From JALSHZ01 sp964439815 (GTDB lineage: Bacteria > Pseudomonadota > Gammaproteobacteria > UWMA-0217), in contig CAYTPO010000117.1 of NCBI GenBank assembly GCA_964439815.1, positions 1 to 17,596 of the forward strand: a stretch of DNA of 17,596 nucleotides, written 5' to 3'. A model generated the notes under the pieces. It searched no databases. It saw only the letters and a list, made by a program, of their open reading frames with translations, and was not told the origin of the DNA. Numbering within the stretch: position 1 is the first letter of the stretch; each line of letters starts with the position of its first letter. The position numbers were made by a program, and so were the translations under genes. Below, in pieces: positions 7,140 to 15,785 of this stretch.

Positions 7140-7589
7140 AGGTGTTGAATACCGCCTGAGCCCGCATGGGTCATGCGTTTCCCGGATTTGGTCAAAATTT
7201 GAGCGTAAATTGTAAATTCCTTAAAAAACAAGGGTATAACCATTTTTTGCTCCATCAATGAGGAGGTGTGGATTGATGCTGGCTGCAGGCCAGGGAATGA
7301 GCGGTATGATGTGCATAACTGTCAGTATTTCGGGGTTTGTCAAGTATTTTGTTTGCTGCTTGATGGGTAATTCGGGGAGAAAATTTTTCTTCCACAGGTT
7401 CATTTGGGCTTCGGGTTGTGCTACCGGAAGGATTAGTTTGAAGCACCTCTCATCCTGCAAGTCATCGTACCTGCTACTCCTGCGAAAAGTTAGAGGAAGT
7501 TCCGCTACAGCAGCGGGGCTATAAGATAACGTATCGGAGCTCAGTAGTCAGGATTGACTACTACAAGGACATGATTTAGGAGAAATCAC
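7140..7589 (+). other. Long leader / intergenic region before the beta-barrel gene
   Basis: About 450 bp without a convincing gene. It holds several perfect hairpins: CGCATG-GGT-CATGCG (7163-7177, followed by TTT), CCGCT-ACAGC-AGCGG (7502-7516) and AGTAGTCA-GGAT-TGACTACT (7543-7562). The last ends 14 nt before the ribosome-binding site of the beta-barrel gene. An AT-rich run near 7201-7240 includes TATAAC (7235-7240) as a possible -10, with TTGTAA 19 bp upstream, so the transcript leader could exceed 300 nt. I recognise no riboswitch class. A weak 82-codon reading frame (7276-7524) has a good Shine-Dalgarno site but poor codon use. Confidence 0.4.
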
Positions 7590-8126
7590 ATGCGTTTAGG
7601 AAAACTTCTTGCCCTGCTGTTTCTGTTGTTGCCGGGTACTGCTGTCATCGCTGACCAGTCCCGCCAGTATTTTGGTGTGGTTGGTAGCGATGCACAGTTT
7701 GATCCAGACAAGGGCAAGACGGAGGACCTGGGCGATCTGAGGGTCAAGCTTGGATATGTCGTGAACCGGTTCGTGGGCGTTGAGCTCCATATGGGGGGCG
7801 CCGTTTCAGGTGACAATGATACCTCCAGCGACCAGAAACTCGGGTACGTGGCGCCCTTGCTACGAGCTACCCTGCCTTTCAATCGTGTGAATCTCTACGG
7901 CCTGCTCGGGCTTGCCAGCGTTCGTGGCGAATTTGCTGGTGATTACGATGACCATTATTCGGATATTGCCTTCGGGGCGGGTATTGAACTCTACGGCACC
8001 AGAAATACCGCGCTCACCTTCGAGTATATGCGCTATGGCATAGATGATATCTACAAGACCATGGGTGTGGGCATCGTTCACTATTTTGAATGGCCGCGGC
8101 TCTATAACGCCCGTATCGGCCGATAA
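7590..8126 (+). CDS. Small outer-membrane beta-barrel protein
   Basis: A 178-residue precursor with a clear Sec signal peptide: hydrophobic residues 5-20 ending in Val-Ile-Ala, with cleavage expected after Ala21. The mature ~157 residues alternate hydrophobic and polar residues in repeated strands joined by Asp/Gly-rich loops (for example GEFAGDYDDHYSD and SGDNDTSSDQ), as in eight-stranded OmpA/OmpX-like barrels or the OMP_b-brl group. The last strand-like stretch ends near VGIVHYFEW, followed by about ten extra residues, so the usual terminal aromatic residue is not at the very C-terminus. A good AGGAG site lies about 9 nt before the ATG. The Ig-domain lipoprotein starts 26 nt downstream, implying one operon. 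No function can be assigned beyond a surface structural or adhesion role. Confidence 0.75.
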   Translation: MRLGKLLALLFLLLPGTAVIADQSRQYFGVVGSDAQFDPDKGKTEDLGDLRVKLGYVVNRFVGVELHMGGAVSGDNDTSSDQKLGYVAPLLRATLPFNRVNLYGLLGLASVRGEFAGDYDDHYSDIAFGAGIELYGTRNTALTFEYMRYGIDDIYKTMGVGIVHYFEWPRLYNARIGR

Positions 8127-8152
8127 CAATAAGAATTTCAGGGAATGACGCT

Positions 8153-9973
8153 ATGAAAATGGAACTTCGGGAAAACGCGGGTCTCAGGGGGGTGGTACCG
8201 GTTTCCAGGCTTTTTGCCGCCAGCGTGCTGGGTTTGGGATTGTCGCTGGTGCAGGGTTGTTTCAGCTCCGGTTCCGGTGCGGATACGGCTTCGGGAGCCG
8301 CAGGGTCGGTTGAGACCATTGTTCCTGGCAGTGGCACTATTGACTCAACCTCTGAAGACTACCGGATTGGCATGCTCAAGGATGGTGCCTTTACTCAGGG
8401 CCGGGTCAGTGTGGGGCTTGAAGAGTTGGCCGCCGGAGGGAGTGCGGGAATCTCGGTGGCGGTAGTCGATGCAACGGGTACCCCTGTAACGGATCCCTTC
8501 AGTGTTACCTTCAATTCACTCTGTAATGCAAGTGGGTTGGCGGAGATGAAATCTCCAGTCTCAACCGTAAGCGGAATAGCCAGCACTACCTACCAGGCAA
8601 AGGGTTGTAGTGGTTCGGATGTGATTACTGCGAGGGTCAGCATCGACAAGGATACGGAGTTGTCTGCCCAGGGTTCGATCACCGTCAGGCCAGCCGAGCT
8701 GGGTGCCGTCGAGTTTGTTACCGCGCAGCCGACCACGATTGCGCTCAGGGGAATGGGCGGTGCCGGACTGACACACACTGCCGCGGTTCGCTTCAGAGTC
8801 CTCAATACTGTGGGAGGACCGGTTGAAAATCAGGAGGTCAGCTTTTCACTGAATACCTCGGTTGGGGGGATTACGCTGCAACCTGACGTCGGCAGAACGG
8901 ACAGTGACGGCTATGTGCAGACGATTGTCAATGCGGGTGATGTTCATACAACTGTCAGGGTAACGGCTGAAACGCTGACGGCGACTGGTGCAGTCGTCAA
9001 GACGCAATCATCAGAGTTGGTGATTTCCACGGGTATTCCGGATCAGGACAGCGTTTCGCTGTCGCTCAGCGTCCATAATCCGGAAGCCTGGAACTATGAT
9101 GGTGAGGAAGTTGATGTCACTGTGCATGCCTCTGATCGTTACAACAATCCGGTACCTGATGGCACCACAGTGAGTTTCTATACCGAGCTGGGTCAGATAC
9201 AGCCTTCCTGCAAGACGGCTAACGGAGTTTGCAGTGTGAAATGGATCAGCTCGAATCCACGCAACTCGGGTGATCTGGCCGGGCAGGTAGGACGATCAAC
9301 CATTACCGCAGCTTTGATTGGTGAAGATTCCTTTGTCGATCTGGATGGTGATGGACTGTACAGCGCCAGCGATCAGCTCAAAACGGATCTGGGTGAGGTC
9401 TATCAGGACTGGGTGGAACGCTCCATGGCTGAAATTGCGCAGCCTGCCCGCTATGATGCATCGGAGCCATTTCTGGATTTCAACAAGAATGGCCAATATG
9501 ACGCGGATGGTGACGGGCTGTTTACCGGACTCGGATGTCTGAGTGGTTGCAGCACGGATGGCGCCAACAAGAATATCGAACTGAAGCATGTGTCGGATTC
9601 GGAGGTGCTGGTCATGGCCGAGTCGGGTCTTTCGGTGACTCATGATGTCCCTGGTAATTCGATCGTGCTGGACAAGGGCGCGGGTAATACCCGGCAATCG
9701 TTTTCGGTGACTGTGGTGGGTGCATCGTTTGGGCAGGTGCCTCCCGCCGGAACCACAGTCTCCGTCTCCTCGGAGCTTGGTAAAATATATGGTCCATCGT
9801 CGTTCACGATGCCCAGCAGCAATAGTCGTTTTCCGCTGGTTCTTTCCTATACGCTCGATGTGTCGGATGTTACCGAAAGCAAGACAGGTACCGTGGAGAT
9901 CAAGGCGACGACGCCAAAAGGGGTTGTCAATTTCGGCCCTTCGATTGCAGTTAGCGTGATTGCTGCGCCGTAA
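8153..9973 (+). CDS. Lipoprotein with invasin-like Ig domains and Asp-rich DxDGDG loops
   Basis: The 606-residue product has an N-terminal hydrophobic segment (about 20-34) followed by a lipobox Leu-Val-Gln-Gly-Cys with lipidated Cys36, then a low-complexity Ser/Gly/Ala linker. At least four Ig-like repeats can be traced (about 85-178, 183-292, 302-390, 513-604). The third is closest to the Big_1 (invasin/intimin) pattern, with NNPVPDGTTVSFYTELGQI. Between the third and fourth are two calcium-binding-like loops, DLDGDGLYSASD (396-407) and DFNKNGQYDADGDG (442-455). Cysteine pairs (124/152, 353/360, 462/466) could form disulfides in the periplasm or outside. Such proteins usually act at the cell surface in adhesion or display; here that is inference. 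It may be held or exported together with the barrel protein encoded just upstream. Confidence 0.82.
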   Translation: MKMELRENAGLRGVVPVSRLFAASVLGLGLSLVQGCFSSGSGADTASGAAGSVETIVPGSGTIDSTSEDYRIGMLKDGAFTQGRVSVGLEELAAGGSAGISVAVVDATGTPVTDPFSVTFNSLCNASGLAEMKSPVSTVSGIASTTYQAKGCSGSDVITARVSIDKDTELSAQGSITVRPAELGAVEFVTAQPTTIALRGMGGAGLTHTAAVRFRVLNTVGGPVENQEVSFSLNTSVGGITLQPDVGRTDSDGYVQTIVNAGDVHTTVRVTAETLTATGAVVKTQSSELVISTGIPDQDSVSLSLSVHNPEAWNYDGEEVDVTVHASDRYNNPVPDGTTVSFYTELGQIQPSCKTANGVCSVKWISSNPRNSGDLAGQVGRSTITAALIGEDSFVDLDGDGLYSASDQLKTDLGEVYQDWVERSMAEIAQPARYDASEPFLDFNKNGQYDADGDGLFTGLGCLSGCSTDGANKNIELKHVSDSEVLVMAESGLSVTHDVPGNSIVLDKGAGNTRQSFSVTVVGASFGQVPPAGTTVSVSSELGKIYGPSSFTMPSSNSRFPLVLSYTLDVSDVTESKTGTVEIKATTPKGVVNFGPSIAVSVIAAP

Positions 9974-9991
9974 CGGCAGCTCGACAGACCA

Positions 9992-10933
9992 TCAGCTTGA
10001 GAGTCTCAGCTCTTTCGGCAATGCGAAGACCACGGATTCCTCAACCGTGGTCTTTTCCTCTATGTTGTTGGCACCCATGGCGCGTAGTTTATCCATAACG
10101 GCCTGAACGAGTACTTCCGGGGCCGAGGCTCCAGCGGTAACACCAACCCGGTCTGCATGGTCGATCCACTCCTGCTGGAGGTCGTCCGCCGAATCGATCA
10201 GATGGGCATTCACGCCATTCTTGGCAGCGAGTTCCCGCAGTCGGTTGGAGTTGGAGCTGTTGGGCGAGCCGACCACCAGTACCAGATCACAGCTTGCGGC
10301 CAGCTGTTTCACCGCGTCCTGCCGGTTTTGTGTGGCATAACAGATATCGTCCTTGCGCGGCCCCACGATTTTGGGAAAGCGTTCCCTGAGTGCATTGATG
10401 ACCCGGCGGGTATCGTCTACCGAAAGCGTCGTCTGGGAAACATAGGCCAGCTTGTCGGGATTGCTGACCTGCAGTGCAGTGACGCATTTGGGTGTTTCCA
10501 CCAGGTAGATCGCACCACCCTGAGAGCTGTCGTACTGCCCCATGGTGCCTTCCACTTCCGGGTGCCCGGCGTGGCCGATCAGAATGACCTCTCTTGCTTC
10601 CTTCGCATATCGGGCAACTTCCAGGTGTACCTTGGTCACCAGCGGGCAGGTGGCATCGAAGACCTTGAGCTTGCGACTGGCTGCCGCTTCCTGCACAGCC
10701 TTGGAGACGCCGTGTGCACTGAAGATCACGATACTGTCATCGGGCACCTCGTCCAGCTCTTCGACAAAGATGGCGCCTTTCTTCTTCAGATTTTCGACCA
10801 CGAAGCGATTGTGCACGACCTCGTGACGGACATAGATGGGAGGATCAAAGATCTGTAGTGCGCGTTCGACGATTTCGATGGCACGATCGACGCCGGCGCA
10901 AAAGCCGCGGGGATTGGCGAGTTGTATGTCCAT
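9992..10933 (-). CDS. ispH: 4-hydroxy-3-methylbut-2-enyl diphosphate reductase (IspH)
   Basis: IspH catalyses the last step of the MEP isoprenoid pathway, reducing HMBPP to IPP and DMAPP with an iron-sulfur cluster. The 313-residue protein begins MDIQLANPRGFCAGVDRAIE and carries the three cluster cysteines at 12, 96 (DATCPLV) and 198 (DICYATQ). The active-site residues His41, His124 and Glu126 (HAGHPEVEG) and the substrate-binding VVGSPNSSNS stretch are also present. It starts 6 nt after the fkpB stop and is the last gene of the ribF-ileS-lspA-fkpB operon. Its 3' end faces the Ig-domain lipoprotein gene, with only 18 bp between them and no visible terminator, so the two transcripts probably overlap. 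Confidence 0.98.
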   Translation of the reverse strand: MDIQLANPRGFCAGVDRAIEIVERALQIFDPPIYVRHEVVHNRFVVENLKKKGAIFVEELDEVPDDSIVIFSAHGVSKAVQEAAASRKLKVFDATCPLVTKVHLEVARYAKEAREVILIGHAGHPEVEGTMGQYDSSQGGAIYLVETPKCVTALQVSNPDKLAYVSQTTLSVDDTRRVINALRERFPKIVGPRKDDICYATQNRQDAVKQLAASCDLVLVVGSPNSSNSNRLRELAAKNGVNAHLIDSADDLQQEWIDHADRVGVTAGASAPEVLVQAVMDKLRAMGANNIEEKTTVEESVVFALPKELRLSS

Positions 10934-10939
10934 GGGTTT

Positions 10940-11386
10940 TTAACCTCGGGCGGGTTGTTCCACGCTGATGATATCGACGGTGAAAGTGACTTCCTTGCCG
11001 GCCAGCGGGTGGTTGAAGTCGATAGTGACTTCCTCTTCGCTGATTTCCATGATGCTGCCGGGGATTTCGCTACCGTCGGGCAGGTCGAAACTCATGATCA
11101 TGCCGGTCTCCAGTGTCAGCTCCTCGGCAAAGTCGGCGCGTGGCATGGATTGCCTGGCAGCCGGATCGGGAAAGCCGTAGCCGGTTTCTGGCGGGATCTT
11201 CAGTTCCTGGTGATCCCCGGCGGAAAGCCCCAGCAGCGCCAGTTCCAGGCCTTCGATCATGGTGCCGCTACCCAGGGTAAAGGTAAAAGGCTCGCCTTTG
11301 CCGGTGGTATCCGCCACCGTGCCATCCGGGAGCGTCAATGTGTAATGCAACGTTACCTTGCTGTTCTGCTGGATTTGCTCACTCAT
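10940..11386 (-). CDS. fkpB: FKBP-type peptidyl-prolyl isomerase (FkpB/SlpA)
   Basis: A 148-residue SlyD-like FKBP without the His-rich tail of SlyD, matching E. coli FkpB (149 residues). The FKBP half-domains flank an insert-in-flap chaperone segment: the opening VTLHYTLTLPDGTVADTT, the GSGTMIEGLELALLGLSAGD stretch, then the insert beginning near YGFPDPAARQSMPRADF, and finally the returning strand VTIDFNHPLAGKEVTFTVDI. It would speed cis-trans proline isomerisation and act as a chaperone in the cytoplasm. Its ATG overlaps the end of lspA by 8 nt (ATGAGTGA), so translation is probably coupled. Confidence 0.95.
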   Translation of the reverse strand: MSEQIQQNSKVTLHYTLTLPDGTVADTTGKGEPFTFTLGSGTMIEGLELALLGLSAGDHQELKIPPETGYGFPDPAARQSMPRADFAEELTLETGMIMSFDLPDGSEIPGSIMEISEEEVTIDFNHPLAGKEVTFTVDIISVEQPARG

Positions 11387-11864
11387 TGTCGCTTACCGGT
11401 TGTTTTTGGTCGAAAAAGATGGCGTGGATGATTAGCAGGGCTGCGCCCAGTGTGATGGCGGAGTCTGCCAGGTTGAATGCAGGCCAGCTGAAATCCTTGT
11501 AGAACCAGTGGATGAAGTCGATGACATGGCCATACATGATGCGGTCGATCAGATTGCCAATGGCGCCCCCGAGGATCAGTGACAGTGCAATGGCCGTCAG
11601 CTTTTCGGTGGGTGGCAGGCGCTTGATCCACAGTAGCAGGAAGATGCTGACGCCGATGGCCAGCGCCGTGAAGAACCACCGCTGCCAGCCTCCGGCGTTG
11701 CTGAGGAAGCTGAAGGCCGCTCCCTGGTTGTAGGCCAGCACCAGATCAAAGAATCCCGGGATAACGGTTTGTACCGAGTGCATCGAGAGAAACCGGTCGG
11801 CCAGTACCTTGCTGAGCTGATCCAGAATAATGACCACGCCACTTAACCACAGCCATCTAAGCAT
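11379..11864 (-). CDS. lspA: Lipoprotein signal peptidase (signal peptidase II)
   Basis: LspA removes signal peptides from prolipoproteins in the inner membrane; the Ig-domain lipoprotein in this window would be a substrate. From the ATG at 11864 it is 161 residues with four hydrophobic segments. Conserved blocks are ILDQLSKVLAD near the N-terminus, NQGAAFSFL, GGAIGNLIDRI with one catalytic-type Asp, and WPAFNLADSAI with the second. The open frame continues upstream inside ileS, but that extension lacks membrane character, and family starts fit this ATG. The start overlaps the ileS stop by 8 nt (ATGCTTAG), and the stop overlaps the fkpB start by 8 nt. Confidence 0.97.
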   Translation of the reverse strand: MLRWLWLSGVVIILDQLSKVLADRFLSMHSVQTVIPGFFDLVLAYNQGAAFSFLSNAGGWQRWFFTALAIGVSIFLLLWIKRLPPTEKLTAIALSLILGGAIGNLIDRIMYGHVIDFIHWFYKDFSWPAFNLADSAITLGAALLIIHAIFFDQKQPVSDNE

Positions 11865-14679
11865 AGTGCCGCGCCTCGCCATCACCTTCGATATTGTCGA
11901 TGCATCGACCACACAGCTCCGGGTGTTCGGCGTGACTGCCAACGTCTTCGCGGTGATGCCAGCAGCGTACGCATTTGGGATGCTGGCTGGCGATAGCTGC
12001 AATGGCAATCTCGTTGCCATTTTCAAGCTTGACGGTTTCCAGCGCCTCCGGCTTGTCGGCCAGTGGGTGGATGCGTGCATAGGAGGTGATCAGCACGAAG
12101 CGCAGTTCATCCTCCAGCTTGTCGAGCAGGTTGTAGAGCGCATCATCGCAATAGAGATCCACCTCGGCGTCCAGTGATGAGCCAATGGCCTTGTCATTCC
12201 GCAGGGATTCCAGCGTCGGCCCAACGGCTTCGCGTACCAGCAGTATGGTATCCCAGTAATCATGATCCATTACCGCGTCTTCGGGGAGGGTTTCCAGCTC
12301 GTAGTGCCATTCGGTAAAGAGGATGGATTCTGCGGTATTGCCCGGTGTGTGTTGCAGCAGCTCTTCGGCGGTAAAGGTGAGGATGGGTGCCATCCAGGCG
12401 GTCAGGGCCTGCAGGGCATGGTACATCGCCGTCTGGGGCGAGCGTCGTGCCAGGCTGTCGGTCTGGCAGGTGTACTGGCGATCCTTGATGATGTCGAGAT
12501 AGAAGCTGCCCAGCTCGCGCGTACAGAAGTTGAGGATCTCCTGGTAGATGACGTGAAACTGGTAGGTTTCGTAGGCGCAGAGAACCTTGTCCTGCAAGTC
12601 ATCGGTGATGCTGACCAGCCAGCGATCGAGTGGAATCAGGTTTTCCATCGGCACCACGTTGGTGGCTGGATCGAAATCATGCAGGTTGGCCAGCAGAAAG
12701 CGGGAGGTGTTGCGAATCCGGCGATAGGCATCGGCCATGCGCTTGAGGATCTCGTCGGAGACGGTCATTTCGCGGCTGTAGTCGCAGGAGGCGACCCACA
12801 AGCGCACGATATCAGCGCCCAGATTCCTGATCACCTTCTGTGGTGCCACCACATTGCCACGGGATTTGGACATCTTTTCGCCCTTGGCATCGACGGTGAA
12901 CCCATGAGTCAGCACCTGCATGTAGGGTGCCTTGCCGCGCATGGCGACAGAAGAGAGCAGCGACGACTGGAACCAGCCGCGATGCTGATCCGATCCTTCC
13001 AGGTAGAGCGTGGCCGGGAAGCCCAGTTCTTCGCGTCGTTCGAGCACGGAGTAGTGAGTGGTACCCGAGTCGAACCAGACATCCAGCGTATCGCCCACCT
13101 TGATGTAATCCGCTGCCTCATCACCCAGCAGCTCTGCGGGATCCAGCTCGAACCAGGCGTCGATGCCTTTCTCTTCCACCCGCTGTGCCACGGCTTCGAT
13201 CAGAGTGGGGGTATCGGGGTGCAATTCATTGGTCTGATGGTGAATGAACAGCGGGATGGGTACGCCCCAGTTACGTTGCCGCGAAATGCACCAGTCGGGT
13301 CGATTTTCCACCATGCCCTCGATGCGTGCCTTGCCCCAGTCCGGCATCCAGTGCACATGGTTGATCTCCTCCAGCGCCGCCTGGCGCAGGCCATTCTGCT
13401 CCATGCTGATGAACCACTGTGGCGTGGCGCGGAAGATGATCGGGGTCTTGTGTCGCCAGCAGTGAGGGTAGCTGTGCTTGAGTTTGTCCACATTCAGTAG
13501 TGTACCGTGCTCCTTCAGTACTTCCAGCACATGGCCATTGACCTTGTGTACCGATTCGCCGGCAAACAGCGGAGTATCGGGCAGAAAGACGCCATTGCCG
13601 CCAACGGGGTTATCGACTTCCAGGTTGTACTTCAGGCCGACGGCATAATCCTCCTGACCATGACCGGGTGCGGTATGAACCGCGCCGGTACCGGCTTCGG
13701 TGGTGACATGATCCCCGAGAATGATCGGAACCTGACGCTCATAGAAAGGGTGTTTGAGTTGCAACAGCTCCAGATCAGCGCCTTTGCAGCGGCCCACGAT
13801 GGTGGCATCCTCGAGGCCGTAACGGTCGAGAGCATCCTGATACAGCGCTTCGGCAAACAGCAGGCGCTCGTCGCCTGCCTGCAGCAGCACATAGTCCAGA
13901 TTGGCGTTCAGTGCGACAGCCCGGTTGGCGGGCAGGGTCCACGGCGTTGTGGTCCAGATGATGACAGAGATGGGGCCATTGCCTCCATCGCCTTCAAGCT
14001 GGCATCGATTCAGGAAGGCGGCACTGTCCGTGGCCTCGAAGCGTACATCAATTGCATGGGAGACCTTGTCTTCGTATTCGACCTCTGCTTCGGCCAGCGC
14101 CGAACCGCAGTCAACACACCAGTGCACCGGTTTGTCGCCCTTGGTGAGATGACCGTTCTTGATGATCTTTCCCAGCGAACGAATGATGTCGGCTTCTACC
14201 TGAAAGTTCATGGTCAGATAGGGGTTGTCCCAATCCCCAAGGACGCCGAGGCGCTTGAAGTCGGCCTTCTGGCCTTCTACCTGTGTCAGGGCATAGTCGC
14301 GACAGTGTTTGCGAAAGGTGGCGGAATCCACCTTGACGCCAGCCTTGCCGATCTTCTTTTCCACCTGCAACTCGATGGGCAGGCCGTGGCAGTCCCAGCC
14401 AGGTACATAGGGTGCATCGAAGCCGCTCAGCGTCTTGGACTTGATGATGATGTCCTTGAGGATCTTGTTGACGGCGTGACCAATGTGAATCTCCCCGTTG
14501 GCGTAGGGAGGGCCATCATGAAGAATGAATTTCGGGCGCCCTGCCGTGTGCTCGCGCAGCTTCTGATAGCGCTGGTTGTCCTCCCACTGTTGCAGCATCT
14601 CCGGTTCGCGTTTGGCGAGGTTGCCGCGCATGGGGAAGTCGGTATGGGGAAGGTTGAGCGTGTGCTTGTAGTCGGTCAC
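11857..14679 (-). CDS. ileS: Isoleucyl-tRNA synthetase
   Basis: IleS charges tRNA-Ile and edits mis-activated valine. From the GTG at 14679 the protein is 940 residues (E. coli 938) and opens TDYKHTLNLPHTDFPMRGNL, aligning with the E. coli start; a GTG at 14730 would add 17 unrelated residues. The HIGH signature is at 65-68 and KMSKS at 602-606. The CP1 editing domain includes GTGAVHTAPGHGQEDY (about 330-345). The C-terminal zinc knuckle has cysteines at 903, 906, 923 and 926, placing it in the bacterial-type clade. The start lies 57 nt after the ribF stop, and the ribosome-binding site is weak. The stop overlaps the lspA start. No anomalies were seen along the reading frame. Confidence 0.98.
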   Translation of the reverse strand: MTDYKHTLNLPHTDFPMRGNLAKREPEMLQQWEDNQRYQKLREHTAGRPKFILHDGPPYANGEIHIGHAVNKILKDIIIKSKTLSGFDAPYVPGWDCHGLPIELQVEKKIGKAGVKVDSATFRKHCRDYALTQVEGQKADFKRLGVLGDWDNPYLTMNFQVEADIIRSLGKIIKNGHLTKGDKPVHWCVDCGSALAEAEVEYEDKVSHAIDVRFEATDSAAFLNRCQLEGDGGNGPISVIIWTTTPWTLPANRAVALNANLDYVLLQAGDERLLFAEALYQDALDRYGLEDATIVGRCKGADLELLQLKHPFYERQVPIILGDHVTTEAGTGAVHTAPGHGQEDYAVGLKYNLEVDNPVGGNGVFLPDTPLFAGESVHKVNGHVLEVLKEHGTLLNVDKLKHSYPHCWRHKTPIIFRATPQWFISMEQNGLRQAALEEINHVHWMPDWGKARIEGMVENRPDWCISRQRNWGVPIPLFIHHQTNELHPDTPTLIEAVAQRVEEKGIDAWFELDPAELLGDEAADYIKVGDTLDVWFDSGTTHYSVLERREELGFPATLYLEGSDQHRGWFQSSLLSSVAMRGKAPYMQVLTHGFTVDAKGEKMSKSRGNVVAPQKVIRNLGADIVRLWVASCDYSREMTVSDEILKRMADAYRRIRNTSRFLLANLHDFDPATNVVPMENLIPLDRWLVSITDDLQDKVLCAYETYQFHVIYQEILNFCTRELGSFYLDIIKDRQYTCQTDSLARRSPQTAMYHALQALTAWMAPILTFTAEELLQHTPGNTAESILFTEWHYELETLPEDAVMDHDYWDTILLVREAVGPTLESLRNDKAIGSSLDAEVDLYCDDALYNLLDKLEDELRFVLITSYARIHPLADKPEALETVKLENGNEIAIAAIASQHPKCVRCWHHREDVGSHAEHPELCGRCIDNIEGDGEARHYA

Positions 14680-14736
14680 AGTTTTGCTTCGCGTTGATTG
14701 AGGGTTGATGTCCCGCCACCGGGTAGACACTCCGGT

Positions 14737-15669
14737 CTATCTGGTGGCGGTTTCCAGTTGTACAAAATAGTCTCTGGCGGCCTCGATGTCCTTGCCAATC
14801 TGCAATTTCAGGGCATCGAGCGAGTCGAATTTCTGTTCGCCGCGTAATTTCTTCAGCCAGCGGATATTGATGTGCTGGCCATAGAGGTCGCCGCTGAAGT
14901 CCAGCAGATGGGTTTCTACCAGAAAACCCTTGCCATCGACCGTTGGCCGGGTGCCGACATTGGTAACGCCATAGCCGATCCCTTCCACTTCCACGGCAAA
15001 TACGCCGCGCAGTGGTGATACGGTGCGATGAATGCGGATATTGGCGGTCGGGAAGCCGATGGTTCGCCCCAGTTTCTCGCCATGAATGACTGTGCCGCTC
15101 ATGCTGTAAGGGCGCCCCAGCAGGCAGCCGGCCAGTTCCAGGTCACCATCGGCCAATGCATTGCGGATGCGAGTGGAGCTGATGCGCTCGCCATGATCCA
15201 CCAGGGTATGGGTATCGATGACATCAAAGCCATGTTGCTGGCCAGCGGCGGCCAGCATTGCGAAATCGCCGCTACGACCCTTGCCGAATCTGAAATCGTC
15301 ACCCACGACTACCGCCTGAATGGCCAGACCATCCACCAGAATGTCATCAATGAACTGTTGTGCCGGCATGGCTGCCAGTTTGGCATTGAACGGAAGTGAC
15401 AGCATCTGGTCGATCCGGAGGCGTTGGAACTGCAGGTATTTTTCACGCAGCGTTGTCAGCCGGGCGGGGGCCTTGTCCCCAAGAAAATACTCCTGTGGCA
15501 GTGGATCGAAAGTGAATACGGTGGTTGTGGTATCCAGCTTTCGGGCCTGTTCCCTGACCTGCTTGATCACTGCCTGGTGCCCGCGGTGAATGCCGTCGAA
15601 GTTGCCAATGGTAACGACGCTGCCCTTGTGTTCCGGGCGAATGTTATAGAGGCCTCTGATCAGCTTCAT
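14737..15669 (-). CDS. ribF: Bifunctional riboflavin kinase / FAD synthetase
   Basis: RibF makes FMN from riboflavin and then FAD. The 310-residue protein has an N-terminal adenylyltransferase domain with the nucleotide-binding signature GNFDGIHRGHQ (22-32). The C-terminal riboflavin-kinase domain starts near GRPYSMSGTVIHGEKLGRTI and includes GFPTANI and TNVGTRPTVDG. It is the first gene of the housekeeping operon with ileS, as in most gammaproteobacteria. The usual upstream neighbours rpsT and murJ are absent; a YjdM gene lies upstream instead. A TATAAT hexamer at 15703-15708 fits as its -10 element. Confidence 0.97.
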   Translation of the reverse strand: MKLIRGLYNIRPEHKGSVVTIGNFDGIHRGHQAVIKQVREQARKLDTTTTVFTFDPLPQEYFLGDKAPARLTTLREKYLQFQRLRIDQMLSLPFNAKLAAMPAQQFIDDILVDGLAIQAVVVGDDFRFGKGRSGDFAMLAAAGQQHGFDVIDTHTLVDHGERISSTRIRNALADGDLELAGCLLGRPYSMSGTVIHGEKLGRTIGFPTANIRIHRTVSPLRGVFAVEVEGIGYGVTNVGTRPTVDGKGFLVETHLLDFSGDLYGQHINIRWLKKLRGEQKFDSLDALKLQIGKDIEAARDYFVQLETATR

Positions 15670-15702
15670 GGGAGACTGAGGTTACCGTCCGCAAAACGCG
15701 AA

Positions 15703-15708
15703 ATTATA
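15703..15708 (-). promoter_or_regulatory. Candidate -10 element upstream of ribF
   Basis: The minus strand has a perfect TATAAT (reading 15708 to 15703) about 34 nt before the ribF ATG, giving a likely transcript start near 15696. No good -35 hexamer is visible 16-18 bp upstream, so the promoter may depend on an activator or a near-extended -10 (CTG immediately before). It would serve ribF-ileS-lspA-fkpB-ispH. Confidence 0.4.
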
Positions 15709-15785
15709 CAGCAAGAAGCTGGAGGCGGCATTGCCGGTTTGATGATGCCTCGTCAGCAGGGATGAAAGTGAAGCCGCCGATGTAT

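Noticed and set aside
7044..7250. Possible chromosomal replication origin (oriC) at the DnaA boxes
   Set aside because: There are only three boxes, no GATC cluster, and no dnaA, dnaN, mnmG or rpmH genes nearby. A regulatory or DnaA-modulating site fits better.
11865..12080. Longer LspA starting at 12080
   Set aside because: The extension lies inside ileS, lacks hydrophobic character, and the known family start matches the ATG at 11864.
12262..13500. Long plus-strand open frame of 412 codons (and a similar one at 13507-14697)
   Set aside because: These are antisense shadows of ileS produced by its codon bias, with no family resemblance.
14680..14730. Longer IleS starting at the GTG at 14730
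   Set aside because: A CCGGAG precedes it closely, but the 17 added residues are unlike the family N-terminus, whereas the GTG at 14679 aligns with E. coli IleS.
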